Shown: positions 45,695-54,516, numbered from the stretch's first letter. The stretch: 64,000 nt of DNA from Paenibacillus sp. FSL R5-0912 (GCF_000758605.1 NZ_CP009282.1:558001-622000); one strand, 5' to 3'. Notes: a model not told the origin generated them from the sequence alone. Translations and numbers: made by a program.

Positions 45695-45829
45695 GTGGCT
45701 CTTCGGGTAACTAAAGTGTCAAGGTGTCTTTACTCTGAGACATCCTTACTCTCAGCCCAAATCACGACGAACCTGCTTCACCGGCAAGGCGGATTTCCGG
45801 AATACCGGAAGGATGGTCAAGGCGGATAA
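45695..45829 (+). CDS. Candidate 44-aa ORF or structured leader
   Basis: A GTG frame (MALRVTKVSRCLYSET..., ending GGFPEYRKDGQGG) behind GAAAGGAGTGA with an 11-base spacing. The same region folds: CCCGAA..TTCGGG encloses the start codon and TTCCGG-AATA-CCGGAA lies near the end. It may therefore be a leader or small RNA for the 62-aa gene that follows. The 45330-45694 stretch before it shows nothing else convincing. Confidence 0.3.
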   Translation: MALRVTKVSRCLYSETSLLSAQITTNLLHRQGGFPEYRKDGQGG

Positions 45830-45947
45830 TGCAAGCCACGTATGTGTAATGGTTTCTTAACTTGCATTTCAAGGTTACGGCGGACTTTTCATCATGCATT
45901 CTCTACAACGGAGCATTCATTTTCAATGTTTTGGGAGGGAACTGATC

Positions 45948-46136
45948 ATGGCAAGTAAAGGTCATAACGAAGTCAAGGAAAGTCTACGGGAAATGACACG
46001 CATTTTCCGGCCCAAAGATCCCAAGAAATTTGTGAAGGAGTACGTCCGGAAGTATCGGATCACGGGAGGCTATGAAGAAGAGCTGACCATGGTTGTGGAG
46101 CATGAACTGGTAAGAATGAATTCGTCCGTTTCTTAA
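45948..46136 (+). CDS. Hypothetical protein, 62 aa
   Basis: ATG 45948 follows GGGAGGGAACTG. Small, charged, helical protein: SLREMTRIFRPKDPKKFVKEYVRKYR, then GGYEEELTMVVEHELVRM. No membrane helix. Good ribosome-binding site and composition; family not recognised. Confidence 0.7.
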   Translation: MASKGHNEVKESLREMTRIFRPKDPKKFVKEYVRKYRITGGYEEELTMVVEHELVRMNSSVS

Positions 46137-46324
46137 ACAACAGATAGAATTGTTCTGCTTCTGCTTTTTGATGACAACATTTTGCGCTATAACATCCATG
46201 AGGATTCTCATAAACCGTGCCCGGGCAGCCTGTTTGCCGCTGGAATCGGTTTTTTTTGTATGCCCGGTTTACCGGATACAGAGCCATATCATTAGTCAAA
46301 TGAATTAATAGACACAAATACATA

Positions 46325-46380
46325 TGAATGCGCTTTAAAAGTAGTTTAACAGTTTTCGACTTATTTTGAAAGCGCTTTTA
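46325..46380 (+). promoter_or_regulatory. Two cre-like boxes (CcpA) upstream of cta
   Basis: TGAAAGCGCTTTTA (46367-46380) matches the cre consensus TGWNANCGNTNWCA except at one position; TGAATGCGCTTTAA (46325-46338) has two mismatches. They lie 60 to 120 bases before the promoter of ctaC. CcpA control of caa3 oxidase is known in B. subtilis. Confidence 0.6.
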
Positions 46381-46441
46381 AAATCAATAAAGACAAGCTT
46401 TTTTCTTTTTCGAAATGATTATGTGAAATTGTTGTGAACGA

Positions 46442-46470
46442 TTGACAAAACAGTGGGGCGAACTTATATT
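46442..46470 (+). promoter_or_regulatory. Promoter of the cta operon
   Basis: TTGACA and TATATT are separated by 17 bases, about 70 bases before the ctaC start. Confidence 0.8.
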
Positions 46471-46538
46471 AATAGTGATTGTTATAATTGACAGGAAAAT
46501 ACTCTAATCTACGAATTCGGGAAAAGCGGGGTAGATCA

Positions 46539-47588
46539 ATGATGAAAACGTGGCAGGCTGGAAAGCGGCTTCTTCCCATGACCGCAGCGCTTGGACTCAT
46601 TCTTGCCGGATGCGGGCGGGAAGACTTGTCGGTACTCAGACCGCAGGGACCCGCAGCAGAAAGCTCGTTTGCACTGATGAAGCTGTCGATCTCAATCATG
46701 ATCGTGGTGCTTTTGGTCGTCTTCTCTATTGCAGCTTATGTATGGATCCGTTTCCGCCGGAAACCGGATCAGAACGAGATTCCCAAGCAGGTGGAAGGCA
46801 GCTTCAAGCTCGAAGTGCTGTGGACGGTCATCCCGCTTATTCTTGTAGTTGTACTGGCGGTTCCTACAGTGAAGGCGGTGTTCGCTGCCGGCAATGATCA
46901 TTCGGATGATAAGGATGCCATTAAGGTCAAAGTGACCGGCCATCAATACTGGTGGGAGTTTGAATATACGGATTACGGGGTGACAACAGCACAGGATCTG
47001 GTGATTCCAGCCGGTAAGGATATCGCTTTTGAGCTAAGCACCAAGGATGTCCTGCACTCCTTCTGGGTACCTTCGCTCTCCGGCAAAATGGACACCAACC
47101 CCGACGGAACGGTCAACCGCTTCAGCTTCAGTGCGCCGAATGAAGGCGTTTACCGCGGCAAATGTGCGGAGCTATGCGGGCCTTCCCACGGCTTCATGGA
47201 GTTTAAGGTGAAATCAGTCAGTAGTACGGCCTTTGAGGAGTGGTTAGCTTCGATGAAGGCTCCTGATTCTGTGTTGCCGGATGATCCGGCGCTCGCGGAG
47301 ACCTTCAAATCCCAGTGCCTCACCTGCCATGCGACTGGAAGTATGCAGGATCTTTCCCAGGCTCCCAATCTGACCGGAATTGGCTCCCGCGAATCGGTGG
47401 CCGGCATTCTGCTTAATGACGACACGCGCGTGGACGGGGCACCGGTAGAAGAGAATCTGAAGACGTGGCTGCATGATCCCCAGAGCGTGAAGCCGGGCAA
47501 CAAGATGCCGGATCCCAAGGATCTGGGCTTAAGCGATGAAGAGATCGACGGAATTGCCGAGTTTCTGGCCGGTTACACGCTGGACTGA
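46539..47588 (+). CDS. ctaC: Cytochrome caa3 oxidase subunit II with cytochrome c domain
   Basis: Protein of 349 residues. The start is the ATG pair at 46539/46542; the open frame upstream crosses into the promoter region. Lipoprotein signal ILAGC (Cys25), two membrane helices, cupredoxin domain with the CuA site CAELCGPSHGFM (Cys209, Cys213, His217, Met220), and a C-terminal class I cytochrome c domain with CLTCH (260-264) and PGNKMPD supplying the axial Met. It accepts electrons from cytochrome c-type donors and passes them to subunit I outside the membrane. Confidence 0.95.
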   Translation: MMKTWQAGKRLLPMTAALGLILAGCGREDLSVLRPQGPAAESSFALMKLSISIMIVVLLVVFSIAAYVWIRFRRKPDQNEIPKQVEGSFKLEVLWTVIPLILVVVLAVPTVKAVFAAGNDHSDDKDAIKVKVTGHQYWWEFEYTDYGVTTAQDLVIPAGKDIAFELSTKDVLHSFWVPSLSGKMDTNPDGTVNRFSFSAPNEGVYRGKCAELCGPSHGFMEFKVKSVSSTAFEEWLASMKAPDSVLPDDPALAETFKSQCLTCHATGSMQDLSQAPNLTGIGSRESVAGILLNDDTRVDGAPVEENLKTWLHDPQSVKPGNKMPDPKDLGLSDEEIDGIAEFLAGYTLD

Positions 47589-47647
47589 AGCCGGATAGCC
47601 TATAGCCCGAAGCGGAAGCAGCATATTTGAAAAAGGGGGTACGTACC

Positions 47648-49564
47648 TTGGCCGAAGCAGCGCAATCCTTGCATCCCTCCCAGCCCTTGAAGCATGGCCA
47701 CAGCGTTAAACGGCATACCGGGCTAATGGACTGGATCACCACCGTCGATCATAAGAAGATCGCGATTCTCTACCTGTGGGCTGGAGGCATCTTCTTCGGC
47801 ATCGGCGGATTGGAAGCGATTCTGATCCGTATTCAGCTGATTAAGCCGATGAATACCTTTCTCGATGCCCAGACCTTCAACGAACTGATTACCATGCATG
47901 GCACAACGATGATCTTTCTTGGCGTTATGCCTGTCATCTTCGCACTGATGAATGCAGTCATACCGCTGCAGATCGGTGCGCGTGACGTAGCCTTTCCTTT
48001 TCTCAATGCGCTCGGATTCTGGACCTTCCTGTTCGGCGGTATTCTGCTCAACCTCAGCTGGGTAATGGGCGGTGCGCCTGATGCGGGCTGGACCGCATAT
48101 ACCCCGCTCTCCAGCACGGGCTACAGCCCCACGCACGGGGTGGACTTTTATACCATCGGGCTGCAGATTGCGGGCCTTGGCACACTGATTGGCGGCATTA
48201 ACTTCCTGGCCACCATCATCACGATGCGCGCACCGGGGATGTCCTTCATGCGGATGCCGATGTTCGCCTGGACTACTTTTATTACTTCAGCTATTATTCT
48301 ATTCGCTTTCCCTGCTATTACTGTAGGCCTTGTCCTGCTAACTTTCGACCGGATACTGGATGCCAACTTCTTCAATGTGGCCGGAGGCGGCAATCCGGTG
48401 CTGTGGCAGCATATCTTCTGGATCTTCGGCCATCCCGAAGTATACATTCTGATTCTTCCGGCCTTCGGCGTCATCTCTGAGGTTATTCCGACCTTCTCGC
48501 GCAAGCGGCTGTTCGGGTACAGCTCTATGGTGTTCGCAACGATTCTGATCGCCTTCCTGGGCTTCATGGTCTGGGCGCATCATATGTTCACCACCGGCCT
48601 CGGTCCGGTAGCGAATGCGTTGTTCTCAGTCTCCACCATGCTGATCGCCGTTCCGACCGGGATCAAGATCTTCAACTGGCTGTTCACCATGTGGGGCGGA
48701 CAGGTACGCTTCACCACCCCTAATCTGTTCGCAGCCGGCTTCATCCCGACCTTCACCATGGGCGGGGTAACGGGGGTCATGCTGGCCTCTGCGCCTGCGG
48801 ACTTCCAGTTCCATGATACTTACTTCGTAGTGGCGCATTTCCACTATGTTATTGTCGGCGGTCTGGTGCTCGGTCTGTTTGCCGGACTTCACTACTGGTG
48901 GCCGAAGATGTTCGGGCGGATGCTCAGCGAGACGTTAGGCAAGTGGACCTTCTGGACGTTCATTATCGGCTTCCACCTGACGTTCTTCGTGCAGCATTTC
49001 CTGGGACTGATGGGCATGCAGCGCCGTGTATTCACCTATTTGCCGAATCAGCAGTTTGATCTGCTTAACCTGGTCAGTACTATTGGTGCGATGCTGATGG
49101 GGGTCGGCATGCTGATCTTCCTCACGAATATCTTCCTGACCTCGAGACGGCCGGCTGATGCAGCCGATGATCCGTGGGAAGACGGGCGGACACTTGAATG
49201 GACGATTCCTTCTCCGCCGCCGGAATATAACTTCAAGCAGACGCCGCTGGTGCGGGGCCTGGATGCCTTCTGGAAGGAAAAAATGGCCGGACACAAGGCG
49301 ATGACCCCGTCCGAACCGGTGGGCTCGATTCATATGCCTTCGGCAACGATTCTGCCGTTCCTGATGTCGGTCGGTATTTTCATAGCGGGACTGGGCTTCA
49401 TGTTCAGCCGTGATGAGTTCAGCAGCAGTATAATGAGCTTTCTGTTCAATAACTATATCGTTACGGCACTGGGACTGCTTATTACCTTCGGTTCCATGCT
49501 GATGCGGTCGCTGTTCGATGATCCGGGCTGGCATATTGAACCCGAAGAGCTGGAAGGAAGGTGA
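47648..49564 (+). CDS. ctaD: Cytochrome caa3 oxidase subunit I
   Basis: Protein of 638 residues from TTG 47648, seven bases after AAAGGGGGT; an upstream TTG at 47627 lies before that site. Twelve or more helices with heme-copper ligands: MHGTTMIF, WIFGHPEVYILILPAFG (His-Tyr crosslink), WAHHMFTTG, and HDTYFVVAHFHYV. It reduces oxygen at the heme a3-CuB site and pumps protons. The C-terminal extension (last 90 residues) is typical of the SoxB/caa3 Bacillus type. Confidence 0.97.
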   Translation: MAEAAQSLHPSQPLKHGHSVKRHTGLMDWITTVDHKKIAILYLWAGGIFFGIGGLEAILIRIQLIKPMNTFLDAQTFNELITMHGTTMIFLGVMPVIFALMNAVIPLQIGARDVAFPFLNALGFWTFLFGGILLNLSWVMGGAPDAGWTAYTPLSSTGYSPTHGVDFYTIGLQIAGLGTLIGGINFLATIITMRAPGMSFMRMPMFAWTTFITSAIILFAFPAITVGLVLLTFDRILDANFFNVAGGGNPVLWQHIFWIFGHPEVYILILPAFGVISEVIPTFSRKRLFGYSSMVFATILIAFLGFMVWAHHMFTTGLGPVANALFSVSTMLIAVPTGIKIFNWLFTMWGGQVRFTTPNLFAAGFIPTFTMGGVTGVMLASAPADFQFHDTYFVVAHFHYVIVGGLVLGLFAGLHYWWPKMFGRMLSETLGKWTFWTFIIGFHLTFFVQHFLGLMGMQRRVFTYLPNQQFDLLNLVSTIGAMLMGVGMLIFLTNIFLTSRRPADAADDPWEDGRTLEWTIPSPPPEYNFKQTPLVRGLDAFWKEKMAGHKAMTPSEPVGSIHMPSATILPFLMSVGIFIAGLGFMFSRDEFSSSIMSFLFNNYIVTALGLLITFGSMLMRSLFDDPGWHIEPEELEGR

Positions 49565-49570
49565 GCGGAT

Positions 49571-50197
49571 ATGACTACAGCACATGCTGAAGCAGCCAAT
49601 GGAACTCTCCCGCATGAACCGGAAAAAGCAACCCTCGAAGGACGCAACAAGGTGCTGGCCTTCTGGCTGTTCCTTGGTGGGGAAGCGGTGCTTTTTGGCA
49701 CCCTCTTCGCAACCTTCCTGGCGCTGCGCAATCAGACCAATGAAGGCCCGTCTGCGAATGAGCTGTTTCATCTTCCGCTGGTCGCGGCAGCAACCTTTCT
49801 TCTGTTGGTCAGCAGTCTGACCAGTGTCTTCGCGATCCAGGCGATGCACCGGGGCCGCGTCACTATGCTGCGGAACTGGCTGCTGGTCACGGTCCTGCTC
49901 GGACTATGCTTCCTGGTCCTGGAGATTTACGAATTCAGCGTATACATCAGGCATGAGGAATTCGGAATGACCACCAGTGCATTCAGCTCGGCTTTTTATA
50001 CTCTGGTCGGCTTTCACGGTGCCCATGTGGCCTTCGGTATTCTGTGGATATCAGTACTGATCGGCCAGTTATTGCATAAGGGGCTGACGGTGGTAACCGC
50101 ACCGAAGATTTATGTGTCGGCGATGTACTGGCATTTCATCGATGTGGTATGGGTCTTTATCTTCACGGTAGTATACCTGCTCGGAAAGGTGGGATGA
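49571..50197 (+). CDS. ctaE: Cytochrome caa3 oxidase subunit III
   Basis: Protein of 208 residues with five helices: FWLFLGGEAVLFGTLFATFLALR, then a typical FYTLVGFHGAHVAFGI and YWHFIDVVWVFIFTVVYL end. Start ATG 49571 behind GGAAGGTGAG, which overlaps the end of ctaD. Confidence 0.95.
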   Translation: MTTAHAEAANGTLPHEPEKATLEGRNKVLAFWLFLGGEAVLFGTLFATFLALRNQTNEGPSANELFHLPLVAAATFLLLVSSLTSVFAIQAMHRGRVTMLRNWLLVTVLLGLCFLVLEIYEFSVYIRHEEFGMTTSAFSSAFYTLVGFHGAHVAFGILWISVLIGQLLHKGLTVVTAPKIYVSAMYWHFIDVVWVFIFTVVYLLGKVG

Positions 50198-50201
50198 AGC
50201 C

Positions 50202-50525
50202 ATGACGACGAAGCAGCATTCTCCGGAATCTCCGGTGAAGCACCGGCACCGCCCGGAAGGACCGCAGCGGCATATTGTAGTCTTTGTCTTCTCCATTGTA
50301 CTGACGCTGATCGCCTTTGCCGCAGTGGCTGCCGGAGGGGTGAATGCCACCTTTGCCGTTATTCTGCTGCTGGTGATGGCTGTGCTGCAGGTGATCCTGC
50401 AGATGGGCTTCTGGATGCATCTGAAGGACAAAGGGCATATGATGCCGATTATCTTCATGCTGGGCGGATTTTTTATCGCGGGGACTTGCATTATAATGTC
50501 GCTCTACTGGGTATGGTGGGATTAA
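50202..50525 (+). CDS. ctaF: Cytochrome caa3 oxidase subunit IV
   Basis: Protein of 107 residues with three helices (FVFSIVLTLIAFAAVAAG, FAVILLLVMAVLQVILQMGFWMHL, IIFMLGGFFIAGTCIIMSLYW), the layout of the small subunit IVB. It starts four bases after ctaE. Confidence 0.92.
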   Translation: MTTKQHSPESPVKHRHRPEGPQRHIVVFVFSIVLTLIAFAAVAAGGVNATFAVILLLVMAVLQVILQMGFWMHLKDKGHMMPIIFMLGGFFIAGTCIIMSLYWVWWD

Positions 50526-50549
50526 TACTGTACGGGGGGAGGGCTTGCG

Positions 50550-51479
50550 ATGATGCCGGGATTACAATACTTCAGCTTTACTGAACTGTGGAGTCCGCTG
50601 TTTCTGGCCCTGATGCTCCTGCTGACTGCCGGATATTTTGTGCTGATCGGTCCGCTGGCCTCCCGGTTTGAGGGCAGTACTGCAGTCCCCTTCTGGCGGA
50701 GGGGGCTGTTCTTATGCGGAATGCTGGCCCTCTATCTGGCGCAGGGGGGACCTGTCAGTCTGCTGGGGCATATCCTTTTTTCGTTCCATATGGTCAGTAT
50801 GGCCTTGTCTTATCTTGTCGCAGTCCCGCTGATTATGCTGGGGATTCCTGACTGGTGCTGGCGTGCGCTGCTCCGGGTGAATCCGCTGCGCGGCCTTGCT
50901 TTTCTGGCTAAGCCCATCGTTGCCGCACTGCTCTTCAACGGATTATTCTCGCTCTACCATATCCCGGCGATTCATGATTATGTCATGCTGCATTTCGCGG
51001 TTCACCGTCTGTACTACGCCGTATTATTCCTGACTTCAGGGCTCATGTGGTGGAATCTGATCAATCCCCTGCCGGAATACCGCGCACTGGGCGGCCTCGG
51101 TCAGGTAGGGTTCATCTTTCTGAACATGGTCCTGCTGACACCGGCCTGCGGGCTGATTATTTTTGCCGGTTCTCCCCTGTATGCTACGTATAGTGACCCC
51201 AATACCTGGGCGATGGCCATGGGCTACTGTGTACCGCAGAGTCCGGCTGCTTTGCTGCAGGCTTTTGGCGGACCCGGCTTCTTCGGATCTCTGTCCCCCA
51301 AGGTAGATCAGCAGGTCGGCGGCATCGTGATGAAGTTCATTCAGGAATTTATTTTTGCCTCGATGCTTGCTTATGTGTTCTATCATTGGTATAAAAAAGA
51401 GAACGGACAAGAGGACACGGAGTTGTCCGCGCCTGCCTCTGATCTTGCGGAGGAGGGTCTGAACTATAAGGGCTGGTAA
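50550..51479 (+). CDS. ctaG: Cytochrome oxidase assembly factor CtaG
   Basis: Membrane protein of 309 residues of the caa3_CtaG family: FTELWSPLFLALMLLL, LGHILFSFHMVSMALSYLVAVPLIMLG, a His-rich HFAVHRLYYA and a conserved GLMWWNLINPLPE. It is needed for copper insertion or assembly of the caa3 enzyme. The ribosome-binding site is GGGGGAGGG. Confidence 0.92.
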   Translation: MMPGLQYFSFTELWSPLFLALMLLLTAGYFVLIGPLASRFEGSTAVPFWRRGLFLCGMLALYLAQGGPVSLLGHILFSFHMVSMALSYLVAVPLIMLGIPDWCWRALLRVNPLRGLAFLAKPIVAALLFNGLFSLYHIPAIHDYVMLHFAVHRLYYAVLFLTSGLMWWNLINPLPEYRALGGLGQVGFIFLNMVLLTPACGLIIFAGSPLYATYSDPNTWAMAMGYCVPQSPAALLQAFGGPGFFGSLSPKVDQQVGGIVMKFIQEFIFASMLAYVFYHWYKKENGQEDTELSAPASDLAEEGLNYKGW

Positions 51480-51497
51480 GTGCCGAGGGGGATAATC

Positions 51498-51962
51498 ATG
51501 GATATTTTCACATTGTTTCCAACGATCAGTACATCGTTCATCGTCATTAGCGCGGTGCTGGTGGCTATCGGCTGGAGACAAATCATTCAGGGCAAACGCG
51601 AAGCGCACAAGAAGACTATGATTGCAGCTGCTGTGGCGGCAATTCTCTTTTTCCTGGTGTATTCGTCAAGAACGATATTCGTGGGGAATACGACCTGGGG
51701 CGGACCGGATGATCTGTCGACGCTGTATCATGTCTTCCTGATCTTCCACATTGTGCTGGCTACCGTAGCTGCTGTATTCGGCATCACTACGCTGACGCTG
51801 GGCTTCAAGGCCAAGTATGCCAAACACCGCAAGTGGGGAAGAGTGACGGCTATGATCTGGTTTGTCACCGCTATTACGGGTGTTGCCGTTTATGTGCTGC
51901 TGTACATCTTCTATCCAGGCGGACATACGCTGCCGGTCTGGAAAGTCATTATGGGCGGTTAG
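51498..51962 (+). CDS. DUF420 membrane protein (YozB-like)
   Basis: Protein of 154 residues with four helices. The start is ATG 51498 after GAGGGGG; a GTG at 51480 lies before it. DUF420 features: AHKKTMIAAAVAAILFF, LYHVFLIFHIVLATVAA and HRKWGRVTAMIWF, with conserved His residues that may bind heme or copper. It is commonly linked to cytochrome oxidase genes. Confidence 0.88.
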   Translation: MDIFTLFPTISTSFIVISAVLVAIGWRQIIQGKREAHKKTMIAAAVAAILFFLVYSSRTIFVGNTTWGGPDDLSTLYHVFLIFHIVLATVAAVFGITTLTLGFKAKYAKHRKWGRVTAMIWFVTAITGVAVYVLLYIFYPGGHTLPVWKVIMGG

Positions 51963-51975
51963 CTGTAATTGAAGA

Positions 51976-52031
51976 CAAGCCTGTACATCTGCTGTTCCGC
52001 TTATGCGGGGCGGGTGTACGGGCTTTTTTTT
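51976..52031 (+). terminator. Terminator of the cta operon
   Basis: Arms AAGCCTGTACA and TGTACGGGCTT with an internal CCGC..GCGG, followed by T8. Confidence 0.9.
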
Positions 52032-52103
52032 GTTGTACTGAAGCCTGCGAGTGAAGCGGACTGAGAAGACGTTATATCTCCAATAAACCTTATAGCGGGG
52101 ATG

Positions 52104-52186
52104 AATCGGACTGAGAAGCGCTTATATGGTTCATTTGAGCTCCAAATGACGGATATCCGGACGCTTAACAGAATCTCAGTCCGATT
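52104..52186. repeat. Dispersed repeat with inverted ends, copy 2
   Basis: The 13-base ends AATCGGACTGAGA and TCTCAGTCCGATT are perfect inverted repeats; between them lies AGCGCTTATATGGTTCATTTG, related to the copy at 43608-43686. A further partial copy (GAAGCGGACTGAGAAG) precedes it at about 52054. Confidence 0.7.
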
Positions 52187-52222
52187 GACCTGCCATTTCA
52201 TCAGATTTGACCATATAGTATG

Positions 52223-52545
52223 CGAAAAACTGAACACCGACAATGTGCTGGCGCGAAGTCCATCGTACCAAATGTAAGCGAAAAACCGAATACAATGTGC
52301 TGGCGTGAAGGCCATCGTGGCAAATGTAAGCGAAAAACCGAATACAATGTGCTGGCGTGAAGGCCATCGTGGCAAATGTAAGCGAAAAACCGAACACACT
52401 GTGCTGGCGCGAAGGCCACCGGGCCAAATGTAAGCGAAAAACCGAATACAATGTGCTGGCGCGAAGGCCATCGTGGCAAAAGTAAGCGAAAAACCGAATA
52501 CAATGTGCTGGCGCGAAGGCCATCGTGGCAAATGTAAGCGAAAAC
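52223..52545. repeat. Tandem array A, 52-bp units (six full)
   Basis: Units start with CGAAAAACCGAATACAAT at 52223 (56 bases, slightly altered), 52279, 52331, 52383, 52435 and 52487, with a partial start at 52539. The unit continues GTGCTGGCGCGAAGGCC and ATCGTGGCAAATGTAAG. The 52-base period is not divisible by three, so the open frames here rotate and are not genes. Confidence 0.97.
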
Positions 52546-52638
52546 AAACATGTCTTTCAAGGCACAACTCCAGCATGAAAATGAGCAGCGTGGCTAAAAA
52601 ACAGAACATCGTCTTTTCATTTATTTAACATATTTTAA

Positions 52639-53088
52639 CGGAAAACCGAACACAATTGGACTGGGTAAGCCACGTAAGCCAAATGTAATCGAAAAACCGA
52701 ACACAATTGGAAAGGGTGCACCGCGTAGGCCAAATGTAATCGAAAAACCGAACACAATTGGACTGGGTGCACCGCGTAGGCCAAATGTAATCGAAAAACC
52801 GAACACAATTGGACTGGGTGAACCGCGTAGGCCAAATGTAATCGAAAAACCGAACACAATTGGACTGGGTACGCCGCTTAAGCCGAATGTAATCGAAAAA
52901 CCGAACACAATTGGACTGGGTAAGCCACGTAAGCCAAATGTAATCGAAAAACCGAACACAATTGGACTGGGTAAGCCACGTAAGCCAAATGTAATCGAAA
53001 AACCGAACACAATTGGACTGGGTGCACCGTGTAGGCCAAATGTAATCGAAAAACCGAACACAATTGGACTGGGTGCGCCGCGTAGGCC
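52639..53088. repeat. Tandem array B, 51-bp units (eight full, one partial)
   Basis: Units start at 52639 and every 51 bases to 52996, with a last partial unit at 53047-53088. Consensus: CGAAAAACCGAACACAAT, TGGACTGGGTGCACCGCG, TAGGCCAAATGTAAT. It shares the CGAAAAACCGAAYACAAT and AAATGTAA parts with array A but differs in the middle. Confidence 0.97.
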
Positions 53089-53121
53089 GTGCGTTTATCG
53101 CAGTGCCAGACGTATTTTCAC

Positions 53122-53221
53122 AGAAAAACCGAATACAATGTGCTGGCGTGAAGGCCACCGGGCCAAATGTAAGCGAAAAACCGAACACAATGTGCTGGCG
53201 CGAAGGCCATCGTGGCAAATA
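53122..53221. repeat. Tandem array A, second block (two units)
   Basis: Two further 52-base A-type units at 53122 and 53174, after a 33-base non-repeat spacer. Array B is thus flanked on both sides by A-type units in the same orientation. Confidence 0.95.
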
Positions 53222-53523
53222 TATTTTACAAACCTCAAACCGTGATTGATTCAGTGATTCGTTTATTGAACTGACGGAAATAGAAATACAAATTTGGGAC
53301 AATGTGGTAAAATGGTTTCGATAACATTTTTGTGCCAATTCTTACGTTCATAGGTATGATCCTTTTCGTATATGGGTTCCCCCAAAAATAGGATGAGATA
53401 AACTCATTCAACAGGAAACGATAGCTCACCTAAAGCGAGGTCAGCCTGTCTAGAGGGACGGCTACCTTCGTTGCGCTAAGGGGGCAGGAGAGTTGATATT
53501 TAGTGAACAGGGGGGCGATGTTG

Positions 53524-53976
53524 ATGGAAATAAATCATTCAATTAAGAGTCCATCAAAAATCGGAACCATTATAGGGATGATAATTATGATATCGAGTCA
53601 ATCTATTATTGTATTGAGAATGTGGGATCAGAGAGGTGTATTTTATGCTTCGGTTACAGCGATTCTTATTGGTTTAGTTGTACTGTTATTCGCATTGTAT
53701 AGAACGTTTTTTAAGAAGCTAACCGAGTTATGCCTATCCGATGACCAAATTGTTCTTAATGGGAGAATAATCAACTCAAGCGATATTAAAGTGATAATGA
53801 TCAGAGGCTACTTTAAACCTGTTGTCGGGATATTACCTTATAAGAGGAAGATCGTCCCATTGGATATGGCATATAGGTATTCAAAGGATGAAGATAAAGG
53901 TATCTCTGATCTAAAGAGTTGGGCAAAAATGAATAATGTAAGTATGGTCAATAAATCGTTTCAAACTTGGATATAA
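53524..53976 (+). CDS. Hypothetical membrane protein, 150 aa (PH-like)
   Basis: The start is ATG 53524, eight bases after AGGGGGG. Two helices (IGTIIGMIIMISSQSIIVL and YASVTAILIGLVVLLFALY) are followed by a soluble part of short strands, LCLSDDQIVLNGRIINSSDIKVIMI and YKRKIVPLDMAYRY, resembling a bacterial PH-like domain. No firm family. AT-richer than the surroundings, with two more such genes after it. The 53222-53523 gap has a hairpin-prone GGCTACCTTCG..AAGGGGGC segment but no gene. Confidence 0.65.
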   Translation: MEINHSIKSPSKIGTIIGMIIMISSQSIIVLRMWDQRGVFYASVTAILIGLVVLLFALYRTFFKKLTELCLSDDQIVLNGRIINSSDIKVIMIRGYFKPVVGILPYKRKIVPLDMAYRYSKDEDKGISDLKSWAKMNNVSMVNKSFQTWI

Positions 53977-54009
53977 GACGAGGACGAATATAGCTGAGGA
54001 TGGGTGAAA

Positions 54010-54516
54010 ATGGACAACCACTATGAATACCTTCTGCTTGCCTTCGAAGAGGCGGAAAAAGCAAAAGAAGAAGGGACTTACCCTATTGGGGCAGTCATTA
54101 TTGATTCTAACGGAACCGTTGTTAGCCGGGGTAGAAATAGAGTTTTTTCCAGCTGTGATACAACATCTCATGCAGAAATTGACGCTATAAGAAAGGCTGG
54201 ACATAAAATAGTAGATGTTGAAAGCAAGAAATTTGTTGTGAAAAACGGGCTTACGTTATATACGACGTGTGAGCCCTGCCCGATGTGTACGGGGACTATA
54301 GTTCTCTCCAAGACTAAAAAGGTAGTGTGGGCAGCAAATGATGCTGATATCGGAGCATTTAAAAAATTCAAAGAAATGACCAGTCCGTTACCGATTTATA
54401 ATGATTTATTCAATGACATTGAAATTGTGGCTGCTCCCTACTCTGATTTAGAAATTAGACAAAGACGAATGTTGGCTGAATGGAATAATGAATTGATATG
54501 TGACGCGGAGTGTTGA
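54010..54516 (+). CDS. Nucleoside/cytidine-type deaminase
   Basis: Protein of 168 residues. The start is ATG 54010 after GAGGATGGG; GTG 54004 is possible. CMP/dCMP deaminase fold with the zinc site: HAE in TSHAEIDAIRK, and TCEPCPMCTGTI (PCxxC). This is the tadA/guanine-deaminase-like group of free nucleobase or nucleoside deaminases; the substrate is unresolved. It lies 33 bases after the membrane protein gene. Confidence 0.88.
   Translation: MDNHYEYLLLAFEEAEKAKEEGTYPIGAVIIDSNGTVVSRGRNRVFSSCDTTSHAEIDAIRKAGHKIVDVESKKFVVKNGLTLYTTCEPCPMCTGTIVLSKTKKVVWAANDADIGAFKKFKEMTSPLPIYNDLFNDIEIVAAPYSDLEIRQRRMLAEWNNELICDAEC

Noticed and set aside
52223..53221. Repeats considered as a CRISPR array
   Set aside because: The whole 51/52-base unit is conserved, with no unique spacers, and no cas genes are nearby.
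52176..53338. Minus-strand frames of 120-240 residues across the tandem arrays (FGFSITFGL... repeats)
   Set aside because: They arise from the repeat period; in the 52-bp arrays the same peptides rotate through all three frames, there is no ribosome-binding site, and the composition is not protein-like.
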